Source of the DNA: Kitasatospora sp. NBC_00240
GTDB lineage: Bacteria; Actinomycetota; Actinomycetes; Streptomycetales; Streptomycetaceae
DNA: 64,000 nucleotides
Assembly: GCF_026342405.1 (NCBI RefSeq)
Contig: NZ_JAPEMU010000002.1
Span: 1-64,000, forward strand
Direction: 5' to 3'
Below, one piece after another: positions 32,595-39,277 of this stretch. The position numbers and the translations under genes are program-made. Positions within the stretch are counted from its first letter, which is position 1, and each line of letters begins with the position of its first letter. Below the pieces are notes generated by a model, which had not been told where the DNA came from, searched no databases, and saw nothing but the letters and a program-made list of their open reading frames with translations.

Positions 32595-32940
32595 CCGGCG
32601 ACCCGAACGCCGAGCAGCCGGGCGATCTCCGGAGCGTACGCCGCGGCGCGCATCTGCAGGCCCAGGGCGGTCCATCGGAACAGCAGCACCAGCGCGATCA
32701 CCATCAATGCCACCGCGCCGATGGTGAAGAGGAACGAGGAGTGTTGCCCCAGATCATGCCGGCCAGCGCGTTGAGCAGTACCAAGAGCCCCAGCGTGACC
32801 ACGGCCGCGTTGAGCGGGGGCTTGTTCTCCACGAGTCGGATGAGTACCCGCTCCGTGGCAGCCCCAGGAGCAGTCCCGACCCGAGGGCGCGCCGGCCAGC
32901 GCCAGCCAGTAGGACCCGGAATGGTGCAGCACCCGTCAAC
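32588..32940 (-). pseudogene. Branched-chain amino-acid ABC permease (LivH-type) remnant
   Basis: Pieces in two frames: GAATERVLIRLVENKPPLNA, VVTLGLLVLLNALAGMIWGN (about 32750-32880), then FLFTIGAVALMVIALVLLFR, TALGLQMRAAAYAPEIARLL, GVRV (32590-32750). This is the middle of a LivH-family permease (TERxxIRxV, GLxMRAxxxxxExARLLGV). The N- and C-terminal parts are missing and at least one frameshift separates the pieces. It runs directly into the LuxR gene. Confidence 0.65.
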
Positions 32941-33358
32941 CTAGCGGCGTACAGGCGAGAACCTCGCGATCCTGCCAGCGCCGCGCCCCGCTTCGCCCCC
33001 GTTCGGCCTAGTGCTTCGGCGGCGGTTTGCTGTTCTGGCTGGTCAGAGGCCGTGTTTGTGGAAGTCGTCCGCCGCAGCACCCGCCGCCCGACCAGATCGC
33101 CTGCTTCCTGGCCCATGCCCCTCATCGGCACGGCTGTCACCGGCCTGGGCCGTGTCGCCGACTCCCGCCGGGCGATCGGGAGATCCGATGGGTTCACGAG
33201 AGCCATGGTCCTCCCCCTCGTGGGGCTCTGCACGGAGGGAGGACCCTGGGATCGGTCAGCGTCACCGAGAGTGCCGTGAGCGGCCATCGGCGTGGTGGCC
33301 AGCGATGCCCTGGGGGCGATGGCGCGGCATTGGTACCCTGCGGGGATGAGGAACGTCC
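32941..33358. other. Gap without a recognised gene
   Basis: A minus-strand frame (MALVNPSDLPIARRESATRP) is protein-like but unrecognised and has no ribosome site. Nothing firm. Confidence 0.3.
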
Positions 33359-34036
33359 TCAGCGGCCGAGGACGAGCCTCTGGCCCGGGAATATCTGGTG
33401 AGGTCCCTGGACGAGGAGTGACTTGTTCAGGGCATACAGTTCCTGCCAGCCACCCTGAACATGGTTCCTCCAGGCGATCGCCGACAGACAATCTCCCGCT
33501 GCCACGGTGTAGCTCTTGGTGGTCGGCGGGCTGGCGCTCCGACCGGTCGGAATCTCGGCTTTCCCCGCCGACGGAGCGGCCTGCGTCTTGGGGGCCGCCA
33601 GCGGCTTCGGCACCGCCGCGACAGAGGGGACCTGAACGTCGGCGGGTGCACCTCCCGCAGTCAGGCCGGCCCGGATGGAGCACACCGGCCAGGCGCCGGG
33701 GCCCTGCGAGGCCAGTACCTTCTCCGCGACCGAGATCTGCTGTGTCTTGGTGGCAAGGTCGGCTCGTGCTGCGTACTGGGCGCCCCCGAATTCGGTCCAG
33801 GTGCTCTGCGTGAACTGCAGGCCTCCATAGAACCCGTTGCCCGTGTTGATGGCCCAGTTGCCGGAGCTCTCACACTGGGCGACCTTGTCCCAGGTCGTCA
33901 CAGAGGCGGCACCGGCGGTTCCTGCGATGGCCAGAGGGATGGTAGCACCGAAGATGCCGCTGACGCCGATGGCCGCGACAAGACGGCGCTTGAACGAGTT
34001 GCGAACACGGCGGTGACGGCCAGTTCCTGACAGCAC
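33359..34036 (-). CDS. Resuscitation-promoting-factor-like transglycosylase with LysM domain
   Basis: 225 aa from GTG 34034-34036 (AAGGG at 7 nt); the upstream frame has no signal peptide. A signal peptide (RRVRNSFKRRLVAAIGVSGI ... GTAGAA) of about 45 residues leads to an Rpf domain VTTWDKVAQCESSGNWAINT and GNGFYGGLQFTQSTWTEFGG (catalytic Glu in CESSGNW), a Pro/Ala linker, then a LysM domain (KSYTVAAGDCLSAIAW ... LNKSLLVQGPHQIFPGQRL). It cleaves peptidoglycan outside the cell, as Rpf proteins do during spore germination/regrowth. A 22-bp palindrome lies about 190 bp upstream. Confidence 0.93.
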   Translation of the reverse strand: MLSGTGRHRRVRNSFKRRLVAAIGVSGIFGATIPLAIAGTAGAASVTTWDKVAQCESSGNWAINTGNGFYGGLQFTQSTWTEFGGAQYAARADLATKTQQISVAEKVLASQGPGAWPVCSIRAGLTAGGAPADVQVPSVAAVPKPLAAPKTQAAPSAGKAEIPTGRSASPPTTKSYTVAAGDCLSAIAWRNHVQGGWQELYALNKSLLVQGPHQIFPGQRLVLGR

Positions 34037-34808
34037 GGCGGGACCCTTCTCCACGCCTGCGGGTTCGACAGTTGGGGGGATATCGAGTTCGAGATTGTAC
34101 GAACTGTGCTTCGTGCGGGTCCGGACCAGCCATGGACTCGCGACCCATCTGTTACCCGCCCCTGTCCGACGGCGATTCACGAGAGAGCGGCCCGCCCGGT
34201 GACAGGATTCGGCGTTTCCGGAGGCCGACCTTCGTAGAGGTCTACGAAGGCTGCACACGGTAAACGCCGTCGACTATCGGCCTGCCACGGATATGGCATA
34301 CGTCACAGGGACTGCTTGGCAGGTGCAGATGTCGCCGTGACAGATCGGCCTCACAGCTCCCGAAGGCCCGCCTCGGGTGACGGCCCCAGGAACGCCCGAT
34401 GGGGTTCAAGGTCATCCTGCAGGGCCGAACTCGTCAAGCCCCCGGCCAATCCACAGCACCGAACTGACGAGGCATGCACTCGGAATCGGAGACTTCTCAC
34501 AAGAGAATCAAGCTCTTTGATAGTGCGCGGGCGATCTCGATTTTTGGGTCTTGGGGCTCTTTTGGTGGGTCCTGGTGTGTCGGTAGGGTGTTGTTTGCTA
34601 TTGCCTTGATGGTCTGCTCCGGTGTGGTGTTGGGTGTGGGTGCTTGGTGTCGAACTGGTATTGCGGTTGAGGGTTTTTGACGTGTTGCCGGTTGATTTTG
34701 GTGTGGTGGCTTGCGTGTGGTTTGAGGTTGGTTGTCGGCGGGGCGGGGGCGTCGAGGGGTCGGGCTTCGGCGGGTTGTGTGGGGTGCGGGTGGTTGGTGG
34801 GGTGTGGG
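34037..34808. other. Divergent region between Rpf and toxin genes
   Basis: 770 bp. Holds the rpf leader with a 22-bp palindrome (34229-34250) and, from about 34550, G/T-rich plus-strand sequence that continues into the toxin gene. A 68-codon frame at 34474-34680 with one membrane segment (RVLFAIALMVCSGVVLGVGA) has no good start and atypical codons; I do not call it. Confidence 0.35.
34229..34250. promoter_or_regulatory. 22-bp palindrome, possible operator
   Basis: CCTTCGTAGA-GG-TCTACGAAGG: two exact 10-bp arms around a 2-bp centre. This size and symmetry fit an operator for a dimeric repressor (TetR/GntR type) more than a terminator. It lies about 190 bp upstream of the rpf-like gene and 560 bp before the toxin gene. 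Confidence 0.5.
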
Positions 34809-37571
34809 GTGTCGCTTGATCTTCCGCTGGAGTTGCGGGTGGTTGCGAAGTATGTGGTGGGGGTGTGGCCGTCGGCGGATGAGGATGTTCTGCGGGGGTT
34901 GGCGGGTGTGTATGAGCGGGTTGTTGTGGATGCGGAGGGTCTGGGGCGGGCTTTGGTGTGGCAGTCGGTGGGTGTGCGGGGTTGGGAGGGGGATGCGCGT
35001 CAGGCGCATGACGCTTTGATGGAGCGGGTGTTTCGGGATTCGGGGATCGGGGCGTTGGTGGATGCGGCGCGGAGTGTTGCGGGTGGGGTGCGGGAGAGTG
35101 CTGCGCAGGTGGAGAAGGCGAAGTACCAGGTTTTGGTGATTGCTGCGTGGTTGGCGGCGTCGATCGGGTGGGCGGTGGCGGTGGCGCCGTTGACGGGTGG
35201 TGCGTCGTTGGGGTGGTTGGCGGCGGTGGAGGCGTTCGCGCAGGAGTTGTTGGCGCGGGTGGGGGTGTGGTTGGTGCGGGCTGTGGCGGCGGCGGGTGCG
35301 GGTGCGTTGTTCATGATGTCGGCGGACGGGTTGTCGCAGGGGCTTGTGATGGCGCGGGGTCACGGTGGGCGCTTCGATGTGGGGGAGTTGTTCATGTCGG
35401 GTGGGATGGGGGCTTTGGCGGGTCTGGTGGGTCTGGGTGTGGGGGCGGTGGCGGCGAGGGGGGAGGTCGCGGTGCGGGGTGCGTTGGTCGGGGCGGGGCG
35501 GTCGGCGCCGGTGGGTGGGGAGGTGCTGTTCGCGCCGGTGTGGACGGGGAGTCTGCCGGCTCGGATGGGGTTGCAGGGGTTGTCGGGTGTGGTGACGGGT
35601 GTGGGGTTGGGGGCGGTGCAGGGTGCGCCGGTGACGGACACGGCGGAGGCGTTCGCGCAGGGCGTGGTGGGGGCGTTGGCCGGTCGGCACGGCGGGGTGC
35701 GGGCGGGGAAGGTGCCGGAGGGTCTGGCGGCGCTGGTGGCGCGGCTGCCGGGAGCCGACGGCGGGGGGCGGTTCGAGCCGTCCGAGGCGGTCCCGGACTC
35801 GGGGGTGGGCTTCTCGCTGCTGGACGGTCTGTGGCTGGAGGAGACGTCGGGCGGTGCGTTGTGGGCGCGTCCGGAGTCGGCCGGCGCCGGGCCGGGGGAT
35901 GCCGCGTTCGCGTCCGTGGTCCGCAGCATGGGTGCGGGGCTGGGTGGTCCGCCTCTGGTGGTGGGCACTCCTGGCATGGCGGGCGGCGGGGTGGTGCGGC
36001 AGCTGGAGTCGGTGTGGGGCGCGCTCCAGCGGGCACCGCGGACGGCGGCCGCGCTACCGCGCGAGATCGTCCTCGCCGCCCCCGTCAGCGCGCACGAGAT
36101 GCCCGCGTTGGAGGACTTCGTCGCCACCCGCAAGGTCGGAGTGACCATCTCCGAAAGGCCGACCACAACAGGCGGCCCCCGGTCGTGGACGCACCTGGAA
36201 CCGACAGACCCGGCCGACCGCACGAGCGACACGATCACGACCCCCGCACCGCCCCCCGCTGCCGCGGCCGGTGTGCGGGAGGTACCGCCGCACCCGACCG
36301 AGGAGACGGCTTCCGGACGGGGCACCGGAACGGACGTTTCCATTCCCCGTGCCGGCCACCAGGTGGTGGAGACACCGGCCCGGCCGGTGGACGCGGTGCG
36401 GGAACCGCCCGCGTGGGAGCAGGCGCTGCCCGGACCCCGCGAGGCACTCCCCACGGCGCCCGCCGCACAGTCGCACGAGCCGAGCACGGCCCACACCCCT
36501 GCGCGGGCCCTGCTGCACGGCGGACCGCAGGAACCCACCACCACGACCAGCGACCAACCGCTCAGCACCACCCGATCGGACACCCCCACCCAGCCGACCG
36601 CCACCCCCCACGACCAGCACCCACCCACCACCCACCACCCCGCCCCCGAGCCCCGTGAAGACGGCTCGGCGTGGCAGCCTGCGGCCCAGGGCACGACCGG
36701 GCATGCCGGCACACCGTACCCAGCAGAACATCGACGACTGAACGACGATCTGCTCGGACTTCCCCCGATGGACACAATCGTCCGCACCCTGGGAAAGCTG
36801 CCCGAACAGGAATACCAGCACCTGATGTCCCGGACGGACCCCCTCGTCGCAGCGCCGGTCCTCATCGGAACGGACCCCGCCACCACACGGGAACGCGCCT
36901 TGCACGAAGAAGACAGGCAGCGAGTGGCCTTCGTTCTCCGCCGGGACGGCGAGGAGTCCGCCAGAAACCTGGCAAAGAACCTCGGCATGACACCCGGCCC
37001 CGGACTCCGCGGAGGCTCCGACACCTATTACCACCAGAGTGAGAGCGAGAGCGAAGGTGACGACCATACCGGCTACTCTCAAATGTATCAGCACTACGTC
37101 GTCCGCGACGACGACGATCTGCTGTACAGGAATGACACCAGGAATCCCGACGAAATATTCGAGACCGGATTTCAACCGCGTATCCCGGACTCGAACGTCA
37201 CCCTGATGGACCATATCTGGAGTACGCGTAGTCGATCGCAATGGGTCAGTACGAGCCGCAGGGATGATCTGGGGCACCGCGAGGGATACCGTTACGAAAT
37301 TGACGCACCGGAACAGGGGGTCGATGCCAGTATGACCTACGGAGACGACTACCCGCATTTCGCTCGCCCCGAGAAGGAGGTGGCCTTCGAGGGCGGCATC
37401 GACCGGTCCTTCATCCTGGGGGCCGACGAAGAAGTCAGATCCCCTCGCGGCTTGAGCGCACTTCATGCCAACCGACCTGACGACTTCTATTTCGTCAACC
37501 CGCATTTTGAATTCCCTCCCACGGATCATTCGACCTGGTGGCATCAAAATGCAGAATCGGACGAAGACTAA
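34809..37571 (+). CDS. Polymorphic toxin: WXG/CpnT-like N-terminus and C-terminal ADP-ribosyltransferase
   Basis: 920 aa from GTG 34809 (MSLDLPLELRVVAKYVVGVW). Residues 1-110 are a helical WXG100-like export domain (GVRGWEGDARQAHDALM). A membrane-active stretch follows (residues 115-260: VLVIAAWLAASIGWAVAVAP, GGMGALAGLVGLGVGAVAAR). Then a Pro/Thr-rich linker (about 460-650) and a C-terminal domain (about 735-900) with LLYRNDTRNPDEIFETGFQP (Arg), WVSTSRRDD (STS) and PEKEVAFEGGIDRSFI (E-x-E), the R-S-E triad of enterotoxin/pierisin/scabin-type ADP-ribosyltransferases. The N-terminal half is G/T-rich and the second half C/A-rich. No signal peptide; export probably by a type VII route. No immunity gene recognised beside it. 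Confidence 0.88.
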   Translation: MSLDLPLELRVVAKYVVGVWPSADEDVLRGLAGVYERVVVDAEGLGRALVWQSVGVRGWEGDARQAHDALMERVFRDSGIGALVDAARSVAGGVRESAAQVEKAKYQVLVIAAWLAASIGWAVAVAPLTGGASLGWLAAVEAFAQELLARVGVWLVRAVAAAGAGALFMMSADGLSQGLVMARGHGGRFDVGELFMSGGMGALAGLVGLGVGAVAARGEVAVRGALVGAGRSAPVGGEVLFAPVWTGSLPARMGLQGLSGVVTGVGLGAVQGAPVTDTAEAFAQGVVGALAGRHGGVRAGKVPEGLAALVARLPGADGGGRFEPSEAVPDSGVGFSLLDGLWLEETSGGALWARPESAGAGPGDAAFASVVRSMGAGLGGPPLVVGTPGMAGGGVVRQLESVWGALQRAPRTAAALPREIVLAAPVSAHEMPALEDFVATRKVGVTISERPTTTGGPRSWTHLEPTDPADRTSDTITTPAPPPAAAAGVREVPPHPTEETASGRGTGTDVSIPRAGHQVVETPARPVDAVREPPAWEQALPGPREALPTAPAAQSHEPSTAHTPARALLHGGPQEPTTTTSDQPLSTTRSDTPTQPTATPHDQHPPTTHHPAPEPREDGSAWQPAAQGTTGHAGTPYPAEHRRLNDDLLGLPPMDTIVRTLGKLPEQEYQHLMSRTDPLVAAPVLIGTDPATTRERALHEEDRQRVAFVLRRDGEESARNLAKNLGMTPGPGLRGGSDTYYHQSESESEGDDHTGYSQMYQHYVVRDDDDLLYRNDTRNPDEIFETGFQPRIPDSNVTLMDHIWSTRSRSQWVSTSRRDDLGHREGYRYEIDAPEQGVDASMTYGDDYPHFARPEKEVAFEGGIDRSFILGADEEVRSPRGLSALHANRPDDFYFVNPHFEFPPTDHSTWWHQNAESDED

Positions 37572-37605
37572 CCCATGGGTAACCTATGAGCCGGGCGGGG
37601 GAAGC

Positions 37606-38163
37606 TCAGCTGCAGCCGGCGAGACCCGTGACAGTCCCACCCTGGGTGACCAGCCCGCAGAACGTTGTGGTGGAGATCTTCCAGGTCCCGTCCACCAGAA
37701 CGGCCTTGCCCTTCGCGTCGGTCTGCACCACGTTGCCCTGGATCGAGAGCGTGTACGTGACGTCGGCGGTGGTGGGCGATGTGAAGGTGACGTTGCTGAC
37801 CTGTGCCTGCGCCTGGCCACCCTGCGGGTTCTCGACCACTGTCTGCAGCAGCGGCTTCAGCTGCTCGCCGTTCTGCAGCAGGGCTGTCCGATCATCCAGT
37901 GAGGTTGACGGGTTGAAGAACTTCTCCCAGTTCTGTTTCACCGTCGCTTCAGCAGCCGCGGGATCCGCCGGGGCAGTGCCCGACGGCGTCGCGGACGCGG
38001 AAGTCGCCGGGGAGGAGGAATTGTTCGAACTGCTACAGGCAGCCGTACCCACGGTGAGCAAGGTTGCCGTGAGGAGGGCAGTCGCGATGCGGATCCCCTG
38101 GTGGGTTTTCCTGGCGACGGAACCATCGCTCTGGAAGGTGGAGCGCCCATCCCTCTGCATCAT
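37606..38163 (-). CDS. MTB12-like lipoprotein
   Basis: 185 aa from ATG 38161-38163 (AAGGAAG 8 nt upstream); the neighbouring ATG at 38167-38169 is too close to that site. The signal peptide IRIATALLTATLLTVGTAAC has lipobox GTAAC, then a Ser/Thr/Pro linker. The C-terminal domain of about 120 residues (AEATVKQNWEKFFNPSTSLD, VTFTSPTTADVTYTLSIQGN, GTWKISTTTFCGLVTQGG) resembles the low-molecular-weight antigen MTB12/Ntf2-like fold of actinobacteria. It is anchored on the outer face of the membrane. It converges with the toxin gene 34 nt away; an immunity role is not supported by its fold. Confidence 0.82.
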   Translation of the reverse strand: MMQRDGRSTFQSDGSVARKTHQGIRIATALLTATLLTVGTAACSSSNNSSSPATSASATPSGTAPADPAAAEATVKQNWEKFFNPSTSLDDRTALLQNGEQLKPLLQTVVENPQGGQAQAQVSNVTFTSPTTADVTYTLSIQGNVVQTDAKGKAVLVDGTWKISTTTFCGLVTQGGTVTGLAGCS

Positions 38164-38542
38164 GCCCATGACTTCCTTGCCGTTTGGTCGGTCCGTCGCG
38201 CGGGTGTGCACATTGTCGACGGGCAGGCGACGGATTTCCAAACGGAATTCCACGCCTTCGACCAGATCGCCCTCGCGATTCTCTGTCTCCTCGGGAAGGT
38301 CCCGGAAAGACCTCGGGGCGGACCTACAACACACCGAGTGTGGTTGTACATAGGGAATCGGTAACGTGGGCGGGCCGGTCTCCGCCAGCGTATCCGTAGG
38401 TGCCCGGCCCGGCCGGATACGCGCGTTCGACGGCGTGTCCGCAGGCATTCGCCGTCCCCACCGACGCCGAATGGGACCGCCCGGGCGGCAGACCCGGGCT
38501 TCGCACCCGCGGTGCGGGCGGGTCTCGACTGCGGCCGGGCCG
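38164..38542. other. Gap upstream of the lipoprotein gene
   Basis: Holds the lipoprotein gene's promoter region (AT-richer around 38260-38360) and no recognised coding region. Confidence 0.3.
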
Positions 38543-38923
38543 TCAGCCGGCGGGTCTCGGAACGAGACGCAAGGGCACAGCGGCGGGTGGCCCCTGGTCG
38601 GGCGAGTCTGAGTCCGCTACGTCGTCGGTCTCCGCGGCGGGCTCCGCGTCTGTGGGATCGTCCGATGTGAGGGCCTCCGCGACGGCTCGGCGGGCTTGGG
38701 TCAGCAGTCGGTCGATGGTGAACTCGAGTGCGCCGAGGGCGACCCATACGGGGGTGTCGCCGAGGTCGCTCTCCAGCGCATGTGCGAGCCGGCGGCCGGT
38801 GCGATCGACCGAGGCCGAGAACGCCAGGAGCCGGGCAATGTGTTCGTGATCCCAGGATCCATTGGCACCCTTTGTGCCGGTCGGCGTCGCCGGCTCGTCG
38901 GATTCATTGATTTCGACGTCCAT
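38543..38923 (-). CDS. Small acidic hypothetical protein
   Basis: 126 aa from ATG 38921-38923 (MDVEINESDEPATPTGTKGA); the ribosome site is weak. The middle is helical (HEHIARLLAFSASVDRTGRR, VALGALEFTIDRLLTQARRA), the C-terminus acidic then Pro-rich (DAEPAAETDDVADSDSPDQG). No family recognised; cytoplasmic. Coding bias supports a real gene. Confidence 0.55.
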   Translation of the reverse strand: MDVEINESDEPATPTGTKGANGSWDHEHIARLLAFSASVDRTGRRLAHALESDLGDTPVWVALGALEFTIDRLLTQARRAVAEALTSDDPTDAEPAAETDDVADSDSPDQGPPAAVPLRLVPRPAG

Positions 38924-39277
38924 ATGCGGTTCGGGTGGCAGGCAATGAGCACCGCCACCCCGGGCCCCTTTCGCATTGACCATCGAGTCCGGGCGGGCAC
39001 CCCGGCAGCAGCGCCAACAGCAGAAGTTTCTCATTTCCACATTTTGGCAAATGTAATTGAATCCCATGGTCTGACCACTCGTCAACGGCGGATCCGAAGC
39101 CAGTGAATAATTGAGACTCCGGACCTATTGAGGCTCTGAGGGCGCACAACGGGAACCGTGAGACGGTCGCGGCCAGCGCGCCCTGGGCGACCGTGGAGTC
39201 CTGAAGGGATCGGGGGGACGGCGGGCCGCAGTCGGAGGTGGTTCTGATGCGGGTCCGGCCTGGAGGGTGTCGACGTG
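38924..39277. other. Gap between small protein and regulator 4
   Basis: AT-richer around 39030-39110 (CACATTTTGGCAAATGTAAT), suitable for a promoter of the small protein gene. Contains TTTGGCAAA, an inverted-repeat-like core. No gene recognised. Confidence 0.35.

Noticed and set aside
34037..34260. ydaO (cyclic di-AMP) riboswitch upstream of the rpf-like gene
   Set aside because: Streptomyces rpf genes often have this riboswitch and short matching pieces (GTGAATC) occur, but the conserved core and its pairing pattern could not be found.
34474..34680. 68-codon small membrane protein before the toxin gene
   Set aside because: No ribosome site and codon use unlike the neighbours; the hydrophobic stretch can arise from the G/T-rich composition.
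37606..38163. Lipoprotein as immunity protein of the ADP-ribosyltransferase toxin
   Set aside because: It is on the opposite strand, exported, and of the widespread MTB12-like type, so position alone does not support it.
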